Notes: generated by a model from the sequence alone, not told the origin. Counted from the stretch's first letter, positions 26,627 to 36,624 are shown. The stretch: 64,000 nt of DNA from an uncultured Clostridia bacterium (GCA_934633985.1 CAKTYU010000007.1:1-64000); one strand, 5' to 3'. Program-made: numbers and translations.

Positions 26627-28366
26627 TTATTTTGCGTTGTCGGGCCTTGCCGCGGAGAGGGTGAAGGTAAACGTTACCCTCCCGTTCTCGCTCTTTACCC
26701 ATATCCTCTCGCCTAAGAGGGCGAGCACCTCGCTGACTATGGAAAGGCCGAGGCCGGTACCCTGCCCGGCGTGGGCCTTATCCGCCTTATAGAACCTTTC
26801 AAAAACGTGGTCTATGTCCCCCTCCGCGATGCTGCCCGGGTTGCTCACGCTTATGCAAAGGCTATCCCCCTTTTTTTCGGCGGAGAAGCGCAGCGCGCCG
26901 CTGTCCCCGTACTTTATGGCGTTGTCGGTAAGCGCCACCAGCACCTGCTTCGCCCTGTCCGGGTTGGTGTAGGCCTTGCAGGGCTCGCCTGTGTCTATCT
27001 CGATGCTGAGTCCCTTTTCCCTTGCGGCGGAGGCGTACCTGTCGGCCACGTCCTCAATCAGCTCGTTTATGCTTATGAACTGCTTTTTAAGGGCTATTGC
27101 GCCGGATTGCAGCCGGCTGAGCTCTAAAAGGTCGTCGATGAGCCGGGAAAGCCGCATTGACTCCCGCAGTATATAGCCGTAATACCTTGCCTTATCCTCG
27201 TCCTTCTTTACCAAGCCGTCGTTGAGGGCGTCCGCAAGCCCGCGAATGGAGGCTATTGGCGTACGCAGCTCGTGGGATACGTTTGCCACGTACTCCGTGC
27301 GGGTCTGCTCCAGCCGGCTCGCCTCGGTGACGTCGCGCACCAGCATCACTGCTCCCTCGCACTTGCCGCCATCGCTCAGCGGCGTTATGGCCACGCGCAG
27401 TATGCGGTCCCTTACCTTAAGCTCCTTTGATACGGTATCGCCGCCGAGCACGCGGCCTATATCCTCCGCCGCCTGCTTATACGCCGGCAGCGCCGTTATG
27501 TCGTCGGCATAGCTGCCGCCAAGCAGCTTCAGGGCCGCCGAATTGGTCTTTATTATATTCCCCTCGGCGTCTATCGCGATTATGCCCTCGCCCATGCCGT
27601 TTATTACGGCGTGCAGCCTGTTCTTTTCCAGAGTAAGGTCGCTTATGGTAGCCGAAAGGGCTGCAGAGAGATGGTTTAGGGACCTTCCAAGCTGCACCAG
27701 CTCGTCCGTGCCCTCCTCCTCCGCCCTTGCGGTAAAGTCGCCGCCCGCCATGGCGTTTGCAGTCACGTTCATCTGGCGTATGGGGCGCACTATGCTCCTT
27801 GAGCCGAGATAAGCGGGCAGTATCATTATAAGGCTGGAGGCGATAAGGCTGATTATCAGTGCGTATATAAGGCTTCCCATGGCGGTGTTAAGCTCATTCA
27901 GCGGCTTTACTAAGAACACAGCGCCTATGACGCTGCCAAAGTAACTCACCACCGGCTCGCCTATTAAGACGCCCGCGTGGTTCTTGGTGCTGGGCGAGTA
28001 TACGCTTTCCCCCTTGAGCACGGCTTGCAGAAGGCCGGCTATGGCGTCCTTATTGACGGTGCTTTCCTCATTCGCGGGATAGGCGAACAGGTTGCCGCAA
28101 GCGTCGTATGCGTACATGGAAGCGTCCCACACCTTAAAGCCCCGGCCTATGGAGCGCTCATAGCTTTCCTTTGTGATGAGGCCCTGAAGGTATTCCGCCG
28201 TGATATTAGCAAGATATTCGGCGCGCGGCCTAAGCTCCTTGGCCTTTATGCCGCTGAACACCATGCCGCCCGAATAGTAAAACGCCGCCGTGGTCAGCGC
28301 GGCGCTAAGCAGCACCGAGAGCAGTATTATCACCACTATGCGGCGGAGTATCGTATCCTTAAACAC
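26627..28366 (-). CDS. Membrane sensor histidine kinase, paralog of the 23840 kinase
   Basis: The 579-aa protein has two membrane helices (about 8-30 and 165-190), an extracytoplasmic domain, HAMP, PAS (NGMGEGIIAIDAEGNIIKTN), HisKA with NVSHELRTPI (His near 364) and HATPase_c (DNAIKYGDSG, GTGLGLSI). It has the same domain order as the kinase at 23840 but no charged tail. It follows its regulator by 2 nt. The architecture suggests PhoR- or WalK-like envelope or phosphate sensing, but no direct evidence is visible. Confidence 0.92.
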   Translation of the reverse strand: MFKDTILRRIVVIILLSVLLSAALTTAAFYYSGGMVFSGIKAKELRPRAEYLANITAEYLQGLITKESYERSIGRGFKVWDASMYAYDACGNLFAYPANEESTVNKDAIAGLLQAVLKGESVYSPSTKNHAGVLIGEPVVSYFGSVIGAVFLVKPLNELNTAMGSLIYALIISLIASSLIMILPAYLGSRSIVRPIRQMNVTANAMAGGDFTARAEEEGTDELVQLGRSLNHLSAALSATISDLTLEKNRLHAVINGMGEGIIAIDAEGNIIKTNSAALKLLGGSYADDITALPAYKQAAEDIGRVLGGDTVSKELKVRDRILRVAITPLSDGGKCEGAVMLVRDVTEASRLEQTRTEYVANVSHELRTPIASIRGLADALNDGLVKKDEDKARYYGYILRESMRLSRLIDDLLELSRLQSGAIALKKQFISINELIEDVADRYASAAREKGLSIEIDTGEPCKAYTNPDRAKQVLVALTDNAIKYGDSGALRFSAEKKGDSLCISVSNPGSIAEGDIDHVFERFYKADKAHAGQGTGLGLSIVSEVLALLGERIWVKSENGRVTFTFTLSAARPDNAK

Positions 28367-28368
28367 CG

Positions 28369-29058
28369 TCAGCAGACCTCGAACTTATAGCCCACGCCGT
28401 AGACCGTCTTTATGCCCCAGGGAAGCTCCTCATCGGGCAGCTTCTGGCGTATGCGCTTTATCTGGGTATCCACCGCGCGCGTATCCCCAAAAAAATCATA
28501 GCCCCATACCTTGGAGAGGATATGCTCCCTGTCGAATACCCTGCCTGGATTTGAGGCGAGAAGGTACAGTATCTCTACCTCCTTGGGCGTAAAGGGTATT
28601 CTTTCGCCGTTTACGCGGACGTCGTAATTTGCCATATTTATCTCGAGGCCGGGGCGGCGTATAAGCTGCGGCTGGGACTCCCCGTCGGTATCGAAGCGCC
28701 TGAGCACAGCCTTTATCCTCGCAACTACCTCCCTTGCGGAGAAGGGCTTTACGATATAATCGTCCGCCCCCAGCTCCAGCCCTACTATGCGGTCTATTTC
28801 CTCGCCCTTTGCAGTGAGCATTATTATGGGCGTGCGGCTCCTTGCGCGTATCTCCCGGCACACCTCCGTACCGCTCTTTTTGGGCATCATAAGGTCGAGT
28901 ATCACAAGATTCGGCTTCTTGACGTCAAACATTTGAAGCGCCTGCTCCCCGTCGTATGCGGAGCAGTATGTAAAGCCCTCATTCTCAAGGTACACGCCAA
29001 GCGTCTCGTGTATCATGGGCTGGTCGTCGCATATAAGTATCTCTTGTCCGTTTGCCAT
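28369..29058 (-). CDS. OmpR-family response regulator, paralog of 25834
   Basis: Start at ATG 29058 (MANGQEILICDD), preceded by AGGAGGTGACTGT. The receiver keeps the acidic pair, the phospho-acceptor in VILDLMMPKKSG and the Lys in IVKPFSA. The C-terminal winged helix reads TRAVDTQIKRIRQKLP. With the kinase at 26627 it forms the second of two tandem systems that look like a duplication. Confidence 0.93.
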   Translation of the reverse strand: MANGQEILICDDQPMIHETLGVYLENEGFTYCSAYDGEQALQMFDVKKPNLVILDLMMPKKSGTEVCREIRARSRTPIIMLTAKGEEIDRIVGLELGADDYIVKPFSAREVVARIKAVLRRFDTDGESQPQLIRRPGLEINMANYDVRVNGERIPFTPKEVEILYLLASNPGRVFDREHILSKVWGYDFFGDTRAVDTQIKRIRQKLPDEELPWGIKTVYGVGYKFEVC

Positions 29059-29179
29059 ACAGTCACCTCCTAAAAGATCAGCCGGCATCGTATTTAAGTT
29101 AAGTATAGCCCTCCCGCTGCCAAAGGCAATATTTTCAGGAGCAATGACATAATTGTACTCAATTAGGACAAATTATGGT

Positions 29180-29215
29180 ACGGGTTTCAGCTCTTATATA
29201 TAAAGCTGAACCCGT
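29180..29215 (-). terminator. Possible terminator after barstar
   Basis: A stem of about 12 bp with one bulge (29180-29192 with 29204-29215) overlaps the barstar stop codon. The minus-strand tail is weakly U-rich. Confidence 0.4.
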
Positions 29216-29459
29216 TTTCGCCCATGGCGTCCTCAAAAACCTGTATGAGCTTATCCCCGTACACGCCGAGGCCGTTCTTCATCTCACCGCCGTTAAGCAG
29301 TATTATTATGCAGTCGCTCGTAAACAGCCCGCACAGGCAGTCGTACAGCGCGTCCAGATTGCGCCCGTAGTATTCCGGAAGCCGCAGCGTCCTGCCGAGA
29401 TAGTCGTGTGCGGATTCGAAATCCCCCATGCATTTTCCGTCAAGTATGATTATTTCCAT
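29187..29459 (-). CDS. Barstar-family ribonuclease inhibitor
   Basis: The 90-aa protein matches barstar: MEIIILDGKCMGDFESAHDY, then LRLPEYYGRNLDALYDCLCG, the helix that plugs the barnase active site. It is cytosolic and acidic. It starts 2 nt after the barnase-like gene, the classical toxin-then-inhibitor arrangement, so it should protect the cell before secretion or against sibling toxin. Confidence 0.9.
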   Translation of the reverse strand: MEIIILDGKCMGDFESAHDYLGRTLRLPEYYGRNLDALYDCLCGLFTSDCIIILLNGGEMKNGLGVYGDKLIQVFEDAMGENGFSFIYKS

Positions 29460-29461
29460 TG

Positions 29462-30013
29462 CTACTCCTCCCCGTAAAGAAGCTCGAATGACTTATAGTG
29501 GTCGCCTGTATAGTATATAAGGCCGTCGTTGGAAAATACTATGCGCTTCACCCCGCGCGGCGAATCTCCGCCGGTATCTATGTCGCATTCAGTATATACT
29601 CTCCCCTCAGCTTCCGGCAGCAGGCCCTCGTAATTGCCGAAGCGGTCCCCGCCGATGCTGCGCCCGGACGCGTAAGGCTCAAGGCTTCCGTCCTCCCAGC
29701 CCAGCTTTTTCGCCTCGCTCTTTTTGATGAAGTTCTCAGGCAGCTTTCCGTAGGTGTGTATGTAGAGCGCCACCTCCTCCTTGGAGGTGTATTCCCCGTC
29801 CTCCTCTATCGCAGCCCGCTCCGGCGCCTCCTCTTCGCGAGGCGGCTCTGCCCGGTATTCCTGACGGTTTTCCGGCGTACCCGCCAAAATATCCATAAGG
29901 CCCGCCGGGGTGAGCCTTCCCGTGAGCAGCAGGACGGCGGCAAGGGCCGCAGCAGCTATGAGGATAATGGGCCGCGCATGGAGCTTTTTCCCGTTTCCTT
30001 TGTTTTTGCCCAT
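29462..30013 (-). CDS. Secreted barnase-like ribonuclease
   Basis: Start at ATG 30013 (GGAG six nt upstream); a TTG-initiated extension adds four residues. The 183-aa protein has an N-terminal membrane/signal helix (about 15-32), an acidic linker, and a barnase domain from about residue 75: VALYIHTYGKLPENFIKKSE, then SGRSIGGDRFGNYEG. The counterparts of barnase Glu73, Arg87 and His102 are present as Glu132, Arg147 and His162, and the substrate-binding Lys97 is kept. It should be an active guanyl-preferring RNase, either exported or anchored. Barstar follows. Confidence 0.9.
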   Translation of the reverse strand: MGKNKGNGKKLHARPIILIAAAALAAVLLLTGRLTPAGLMDILAGTPENRQEYRAEPPREEEAPERAAIEEDGEYTSKEEVALYIHTYGKLPENFIKKSEAKKLGWEDGSLEPYASGRSIGGDRFGNYEGLLPEAEGRVYTECDIDTGGDSPRGVKRIVFSNDGLIYYTGDHYKSFELLYGEE

Positions 30014-30127
30014 ATACTTCTCCAATTATATGCTTGGATAAAGTATATCATATAATGGGTAGGCTGTTTACACTTAATTCCAAAGTTTACTGTGTCGTAT
30101 TCCCTCCGTATATGCTATAATGGGAGC

Positions 30128-33100
30128 ATGATGAACAGAAATTTTAAAAAGGTTATGAATACCGCTATGGCGCTGCTTACGGCAGCCCTTATTTGCGGCT
30201 GCGAGGGCATCGCGTCCCCCGCCTCATCGGGCCAGCTCTGCATAAACGAGGTGGTCACCTCCAACTCGTATTCCCTTGTGGACGAAAAGCTCGGCAGCCC
30301 CGACTGGATAGAGCTTTACAACCCCACCTCCAAGCCCATAGACTTAGAGGGCTACGGCCTTACCGACAAGATCAAGAACCCTCATAAGTACACCTTTCCC
30401 TCTGTCACCATACCCGCTGGGGGCTATCTCATAGTATACGCCTCAAAATACGAGGGCGACCCAATGTGTACCGGGTTCGGCCTCGCCAAGAGCGGCGATA
30501 TGCTATATCTTATAGACCCGTATTACAACGTATTGCAGCAGCTTGAGATACCCGAGCTGGTGACGGACATTTCCTATGCCCGGACGGCCGACGGAAGCTA
30601 CGGCTATTGCAGCACGCCTACCCCCGGCGAGGCAAACGGCGAGGACATATTCCTCTCGGTCCAATCAAACGGCGGCTCCGGCTCCGGCGAAAGCGCCCTT
30701 GCCATAACCGAGGTAATGCCTAAGAACATCTCCACCCTCGCCTCCGCAGACGGCAGGTATTACCCATGGGCCGAGATAAAAAACATATCCGATAAGGAGG
30801 CGCTCCTTTCCGATTATTACCTTTCGGATTCGGTGGGCGAGCCTTCAAAATACCGTCTGCCCGGCGTCACCCTCGGCGCGGGCGAATACGCCATAGTCTA
30901 CTTTTCCGGCAAGGAGGACTCCTCCTCCGGCGATATACACGCCTCCTTCCGTCTGGGCAAGGGCGATTCCGCGCTGCTGCTCTCCAACGGCATGGGCAAC
31001 ATGGTATCCATGTTCAACTGGACGAACCCGGTATACCCCGGCATATCGGTGGTCGCCCCTGACACCTACTGCGCCTTCCCCACCCCCGGGCAGGAAAATT
31101 CACAGGAGACCCTGTCCTCGCTGACCCTTTCGGCCATGGACGGCAGCGATCCCATACACATAAACGAGGTGCTCAAGCGCAATAAATACAGCATTCGCGA
31201 CAGCTTCGGCGACCGTTCCCCATGGGTGGAGCTCTACAACTCCTCAGACAGCGCGGCCTCGCTTGCGGGCTGCTTCCTAAGCGACGATGTGGATAATCCG
31301 TTCAAGTGGGCGTTTCCGGAGGTCTCCATAGAGCCCAAGGGGTACCTTATAGTGTTCCTCTCCGGCAAAAACCAGACCGAGGGCGAGCTTCACACCTCCT
31401 TCACCCTCTCCAAGAGGGAGTACGATCTGATGTTCCTCTCCTCGGAGGCCATGCGCTATGAAAGCATCCAGCTTGATCCCAAGCTGGGCGATAACGTATC
31501 CGCGGGCATTTCCTCAGACGGCTCGCTGAAGTATTACTCCAGCCCCACCCCCGGCGGCCCCAATATCACCCACGAATTTTCGGCGCCGGGCGACGCCTCC
31601 ATAACCACCGATATGTCCGGCGTATACATAAGCGAGGTATCTGCCGTAAAGGCCGCAAAGAGCAAGGAGACAGACTGGATAGAGCTTCACAACGCCTCGG
31701 GATCCTCCGTAAACCTCGAGGGCTGGCACCTGACAGACGACGCCAACGACATGAAGAAGTTCACCTTCCCATCTTTTAAGCTGCCGGCCGGAGAATACGC
31801 CTCCATAACCGCTTCCACTTCAGCAAGATCGGGCGTTTCGGCGCCCTTTAATATATCCGCTTCCGGCGATACGCTGATACTCACCGACGGCGACGGCAAC
31901 ATCAAGGATGTGTTTTCCACCGGCGCACTCAGCCTAGGCGTCACATCGGGCCGCACCGCGGACAGCCCGGAGCGGGTATTCTTCACCACGCCCACAAGAA
32001 ACGCCGCCAATCCCTCGACCTATTGCAGCAGCTATGCCGCCGCACCCATATTTTCCGACAGGGAGCTTTATCACAGCGGCGCCTTTGAGCTTACGCTGCA
32101 CAGCCTTACGCCGAACGCCAAAATACACTACACCACCGACGGCACCAAGCCCACCACGGCTTCCCCGGTGTATTCAGAGCCGATCAAGATATCGTCCAAC
32201 ACAGTCATAAAGGCCATCTCCGCCGCCGACGGCCTCGTAAAGAGCGAGATTGCGGCGGCCACCTATCTTTTCGAGGAAAAGCACACCGTGCCGGTGGTCT
32301 GCCTTTCCATAGGCAAGGAATCCTTTGATGAGGTCTACTCCGTTACCGACCGCTGGAAGAAGGTGGAGCGCGAGGGCTTCTGCGAGTATTACGAGCCGGA
32401 CGGCACGCTGGGCGTAGAGTTTCCCTGCGGCCTGCGGGTAAACGGCGCCTCCACGCTGACCATGCGGCAAAAGTCCATGTCCATATTCCTTCGGGGCGGC
32501 TACGGGCAGAGCTCCACGAAATACAATTTCTTTCCCGGCAACGACGTTACCGAATACTCCTCCCTTGCTGTGCGAAACTCCGGACAGGACGCGTCAAAAG
32601 CGCGCGTCCGGGACTCCTTCTTCAGCAAATGCGTGGAGGGGCTGAACCTCGACAGCATAAAGACCCGCTCTGTGGTGGTGTACATAAACGGCCAATACTG
32701 GGGGCTTTACGACCTTAACGAAAACCAGAACGAGGACTACCTCGCCACCCACTACGGCGTCGATCCCTCCACCGCCAACATCATCCGCCGAAACGAGACC
32801 CCCCTTGCGGGCGACAGGGCGGACTTCAGGCGCGTACGCAATTACGCCCTTACGGGCGACATATCCAGCAGCGCAAAATACGAGGAACTGTGCCAATGGG
32901 TAGACGTGGACTACTTCATGGATTACCTCATTGCCCAGACGTACTTTGCCAACGGCGATATGTTCAACCAAAAATACTGGCGCACTACCGACTACAAGAT
33001 AAAATGGCGGCCTATATACTACGATCTTGACCTTGCCCTCGGCTCCTCCAGCCCCACGCGGAACGTGCTGCCCAGCTACTTTAACGCGGAGGGCGTGCCC

Positions 33101-33472
33101 TCTCAGGACGGCTCTCTAACCAACATGGACATATATGTGGGCCTTCGCAAAAACCGCTCATGGTGCGAGAAATTCGGCGAGAGATACGTATATGTGGTGT
33201 ACAATTACTTCACGCCCGAAAGGGTCACGGCCATACTCGACGATATGGTTAAGACCATGGAGCCCGAGATGGCCCGCCACATAAAGCGCTGGGGCATCCC
33301 CTCCAGCATGTCCGCATGGAAGAGCAGCGTATCCGACCTGCGCGGCTGCCTGCAAAAGCGCACCAACTATGCTCTCTCCTCCTTGCAGAAGGAATTTGGC
33401 TTTTCCAACGCCCAGATGGAGCAATGGAAGGCAAACGCCATGGCTAAGCCGGAGGCAGAAGCCGCCGGATAG
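30128..33472 (+). CDS. Lipoprotein with lamin-tail domains and a CotH-like kinase domain
   Basis: Start at ATG 30128 or 30131, after GGGAG; an upstream extension to 30092 is unlikely. About 1114 aa: a lipoprotein signal ending ALICGC (Cys near 25), four lamin-tail-like beta domains (INEVVTSNSYSLVDEKLGSP; later ITEVMPKN, INEVLKRN and ISEVSAVK), a chitobiase-C-terminal-like segment (IHYTTDGTKPTTASPVYSEP) and a CotH domain (WGLYDLNENQNEDYLATHYG, then YDLDLALGSSSP). CotH proteins are atypical kinases of spore coats and secreted proteins; the TATAAT at 30116-30121 lies only 7 nt before the ATG. It is the only large plus-strand gene outside the first 2 kb. Confidence 0.88.
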   Translation: MMNRNFKKVMNTAMALLTAALICGCEGIASPASSGQLCINEVVTSNSYSLVDEKLGSPDWIELYNPTSKPIDLEGYGLTDKIKNPHKYTFPSVTIPAGGYLIVYASKYEGDPMCTGFGLAKSGDMLYLIDPYYNVLQQLEIPELVTDISYARTADGSYGYCSTPTPGEANGEDIFLSVQSNGGSGSGESALAITEVMPKNISTLASADGRYYPWAEIKNISDKEALLSDYYLSDSVGEPSKYRLPGVTLGAGEYAIVYFSGKEDSSSGDIHASFRLGKGDSALLLSNGMGNMVSMFNWTNPVYPGISVVAPDTYCAFPTPGQENSQETLSSLTLSAMDGSDPIHINEVLKRNKYSIRDSFGDRSPWVELYNSSDSAASLAGCFLSDDVDNPFKWAFPEVSIEPKGYLIVFLSGKNQTEGELHTSFTLSKREYDLMFLSSEAMRYESIQLDPKLGDNVSAGISSDGSLKYYSSPTPGGPNITHEFSAPGDASITTDMSGVYISEVSAVKAAKSKETDWIELHNASGSSVNLEGWHLTDDANDMKKFTFPSFKLPAGEYASITASTSARSGVSAPFNISASGDTLILTDGDGNIKDVFSTGALSLGVTSGRTADSPERVFFTTPTRNAANPSTYCSSYAAAPIFSDRELYHSGAFELTLHSLTPNAKIHYTTDGTKPTTASPVYSEPIKISSNTVIKAISAADGLVKSEIAAATYLFEEKHTVPVVCLSIGKESFDEVYSVTDRWKKVEREGFCEYYEPDGTLGVEFPCGLRVNGASTLTMRQKSMSIFLRGGYGQSSTKYNFFPGNDVTEYSSLAVRNSGQDASKARVRDSFFSKCVEGLNLDSIKTRSVVVYINGQYWGLYDLNENQNEDYLATHYGVDPSTANIIRRNETPLAGDRADFRRVRNYALTGDISSSAKYEELCQWVDVDYFMDYLIAQTYFANGDMFNQKYWRTTDYKIKWRPIYYDLDLALGSSSPTRNVLPSYFNAEGVPSQDGSLTNMDIYVGLRKNRSWCEKFGERYVYVVYNYFTPERVTAILDDMVKTMEPEMARHIKRWGIPSSMSAWKSSVSDLRGCLQKRTNYALSSLQKEFGFSNAQMEQWKANAMAKPEAEAAG

Positions 33473-33487
33473 CGGCAAAAAGGCAAT

Positions 33488-33519
33488 AAAAAACCGCCGG
33501 TTAGCACCGACGGTTTTTT
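33488..33519. terminator. Bidirectional terminator between the CotH gene and oadA
   Basis: A 13-bp stem with one mismatch (33488-33500 with 33507-33519), loop TTAGCA, A6 on one side and T6 on the other. It serves the plus-strand CotH gene and the minus-strand oad operon, which converge here. Confidence 0.85.
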
Positions 33520-33529
33520 GATTTAAGTC

Positions 33530-34963
33530 TTAGAGGCTTTTATCCTCCACATAGAGGCTAAGTACCTTGTTGGGATCTGCCGGGGCGGCCGCGGGAGCGG
33601 CGCTCTTGCCCTCCTTGGCCTCCTTGCGGGCCTCGAAGAACTTGGGGGCTACCTTGGGGAACAGCGCGTAGCTCAGTACGTCTTCCTCCTGCTCGTAGTA
33701 GCCGAGCTCCTTTACCTCCTTCTCGTATTTCTCAAGCTCCGGCGCAAGCAGATCGGCGGGACGGCAGGTGATGACCTCCTTGTCGCCAATGGCCTTGCGG
33801 CGGACCTCTTCGTTTACCTCGCCGGGCAGCGCGCCGTATTCGCCGGCGAGCAGCGCCTTGGAGTTCTGCGGGAAGGTCTTATAGCGGCCCATGAGCACGT
33901 TGAACACGGCCTGGGTGCCGACTATCTGGCTGGTGGGGGTTACGAGGGGCGGATAGCCGAAGTCCTTGCGGACGACGGGTATCTCTTCCAGCACGTCATA
34001 GTACTTGTCCTCCCTACCCGCTTCCTTGAGCTGGCTGATGAGGTTGGAAAGCATTCCGCCGGGAACCTGATAGACCAGGGTATTGGTATCCACCCGGAGC
34101 ACCTTGGGATCGAGTATGCCTTCCTTCATCATCCTTTCGGCAACGCCGCGGAAGTGCTTTGCGGCCTCCGCCAGCTTGGCAAGATCCAGCCCGGTGTCAT
34201 TCTCGGTGCCCTTGAGGGTGGCCACCAGAGATTCCGTGGCAGGCTGTGAGGTTCCGTTTGCAAAGGGAGACAGCGCGCAGTCCACTATATCCACGCCCGC
34301 CTGCATAGCCATCAGGTAGGTCATGTCGCCGGTGCCGGTGGTGTTGTGGGTGTGCAGGTGTATAGGCACGTCCACCTCGGACTTGAGGCGCTTGATGAGC
34401 GAATATGCGTCATAGGGCAGCAGCAGGTTTGCCATATCCTTTATGCAGATATTGTCCGCGCCCATCTGAACCAGCTCTTTGGCCAGCTTTACAAAGTAAT
34501 CCTCGTTATGCACGGGGCTTATGGTGTAGCTTATGGCAGGCTCGCATATTCCGCCGTACTTCTTGGTGTACTTGATGGCGGCCTCCAGATTGCGTACATC
34601 GTTGAGCGCATCGAATATGCGAATTACGTCAATGCCGTTTTCTATCGCCTTGCGGCAGAACTGCTCCACGACGTCGTCCGCATAGTGCTTATAGCCAAGT
34701 ATGTTCTGGCCGCGGAAAAGCATCTGCAGCTTGGTGTTGGGCAGGGCCTTCTTCAGCTTGCGGAGACGCTCCCAGGGATCCTCGTTGAGGAAGCGCAGGC
34801 AGGAATCAAAGGTCGCTCCTCCCCAGCACTCCAAAGAGTAATAGCCAACGCTGTCCAGTATCTCGCAGGCGGGGAGCATATCCTCTGTGCGCATACGGGT
34901 CGCGGCCTGGGACTGGTGCGCGTCGCGCAGTATGGTATCGGTTATCATCAGTTTTTTAGCCAT
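33530..34963 (-). CDS. oadA: Oxaloacetate decarboxylase alpha subunit (carboxyltransferase)
   Basis: Start at ATG 34963 (MAKKLMITDTILRDAHQSQ), with AGGAGG upstream. The 477-aa protein has the HMG-CoA-lyase-like TIM barrel with the metal site (DTILRDAHQS, later HTHNTTGTGD) and the post-barrel carboxylase domain. It lacks a biotin domain, which is supplied by the separate gene at 36210. It transfers the carboxyl group of oxaloacetate to biotin, giving pyruvate. It is the last gene of a gamma-BCCP-beta-alpha operon. Confidence 0.93.
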   Translation of the reverse strand: MAKKLMITDTILRDAHQSQAATRMRTEDMLPACEILDSVGYYSLECWGGATFDSCLRFLNEDPWERLRKLKKALPNTKLQMLFRGQNILGYKHYADDVVEQFCRKAIENGIDVIRIFDALNDVRNLEAAIKYTKKYGGICEPAISYTISPVHNEDYFVKLAKELVQMGADNICIKDMANLLLPYDAYSLIKRLKSEVDVPIHLHTHNTTGTGDMTYLMAMQAGVDIVDCALSPFANGTSQPATESLVATLKGTENDTGLDLAKLAEAAKHFRGVAERMMKEGILDPKVLRVDTNTLVYQVPGGMLSNLISQLKEAGREDKYYDVLEEIPVVRKDFGYPPLVTPTSQIVGTQAVFNVLMGRYKTFPQNSKALLAGEYGALPGEVNEEVRRKAIGDKEVITCRPADLLAPELEKYEKEVKELGYYEQEEDVLSYALFPKVAPKFFEARKEAKEGKSAAPAAAPADPNKVLSLYVEDKSL

Positions 34964-34979
34964 GGTGCAATACCTCCTA

Positions 34980-36167
34980 TTACATGAACAGGGCAAGGAA
35001 CACACCGGCAGCGATAGCGGAGCCGATAACGCCGGCTACGTTGGGGCCCATGGCATGCATGAGCAGGAAGTTGCCGGGCTTTTCCTTCTGGCCCACGACC
35101 TGAGACACGCGGGCAGCCATGGGAACGGCGGAAACGCCAGCGGAGCCGATCAGGGGGTTGATGGGATCCTTGCTGAATTTGTTCATTACCTTTGCAACTA
35201 TCACGCCGCCGGCGGTGCCGAAGCTGAAGGCGCAAACGCCCATAAGCAGTATGCCGAGGGTCTTGCCGGTGAGGAAGGTCTCAGCGGTGGCGGTAGCGCC
35301 TACCGAGATGCCGAGGAATATGGTTACGATATTCATCAGCTCGTTCTGGGCGGTCTTGGAGAGGCGGTCGGTAACGCCGCTCTCGCGGAACAGGTTACCC
35401 AGCATGAGCAGGCCGATAAGGGGCGCTGCGGAAGGCAGCATGAAGGATACGAATATGGTGACCATGATGGGGAATATTATCTTTTCCTTCTGGGACACCG
35501 GCCTTAGCTGCTTCATAACTATCTGACGCTCCTCCTTTGTCGTCAGGGCCTTCATTATAGGGGGCTGGATGACAGGCACCAGCGCCATATAAGAGTAAGC
35601 GGCGACGGCGATAGGGCCGAGGAGATAAGGGGCGAGCCTCAGGGTAACGTAGATAGCCGTAGGGCCGTCCGCGCCGCCGATGATGCCTATGGAGGAGGCC
35701 TCCATGTTATTGAAGCCCAGGAGCTTCGCGCCGATAAAGGCGACGAATATGCCGAACTGCGCGCCTGCGCCCATAAGCAGGCTCTTGGGGTTGGCGATCA
35801 GGGGACCGAAGTCCGTCATTGCGCCCACTCCCATGAATATCAGTGAGGGGTATATGCCCAGCTTTACGCCCAGATACAGGTAGTCTATAAGGCCTGCGCC
35901 GTGACCCAGCTCAGCCCAGTTTATGGCGGTAACGCCGTCTACTACCTTAAGGAAGTAATCCGGATGGAACATATTCGCGCCGGGAAGGTTGGTGAGCAGC
36001 ATGCCAAAGGCGATAGGCACCAGCAGCAAGGGCTCAAATCCCTTTACAATAGCCAGGTACAGCAGAACGCAGGAAATGGCTATCATTATAAGACACCGGG
36101 GGTCGGCTAACAGATAAGCAAAGCCTGTGGTATCTATAAAATTAGAAAATACATCTGTAAAAGTCAT
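34980..36167 (-). CDS. oadB: Na+-pumping carboxylase beta subunit
   Basis: The 395-aa membrane protein has about ten helices and the family signatures GADGPTAIYVTLRLAP near 165 and GSAGVSAVPMAARVSQ near 350, containing the Asp and Ser residues of the Na+ path. It decarboxylates carboxybiotin and exports Na+, conserving energy during fermentation. It sits between the biotin carrier and alpha subunit genes, 17 nt from oadA. Confidence 0.95.
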   Translation of the reverse strand: MTFTDVFSNFIDTTGFAYLLADPRCLIMIAISCVLLYLAIVKGFEPLLLVPIAFGMLLTNLPGANMFHPDYFLKVVDGVTAINWAELGHGAGLIDYLYLGVKLGIYPSLIFMGVGAMTDFGPLIANPKSLLMGAGAQFGIFVAFIGAKLLGFNNMEASSIGIIGGADGPTAIYVTLRLAPYLLGPIAVAAYSYMALVPVIQPPIMKALTTKEERQIVMKQLRPVSQKEKIIFPIMVTIFVSFMLPSAAPLIGLLMLGNLFRESGVTDRLSKTAQNELMNIVTIFLGISVGATATAETFLTGKTLGILLMGVCAFSFGTAGGVIVAKVMNKFSKDPINPLIGSAGVSAVPMAARVSQVVGQKEKPGNFLLMHAMGPNVAGVIGSAIAAGVFLALFM

Positions 36168-36209
36168 CTGCGATCTCCTTTCTTAAGTTTATTTTCCCTT
36201 AAAAGGAGA

Positions 36210-36569
<360 letters not shown>

Positions 36570-36624
36570 TGTTTTGATTTCCTCCGTCAATAATCAATAA
36601 TCTCAATCAATTTGGTAGAATAGC

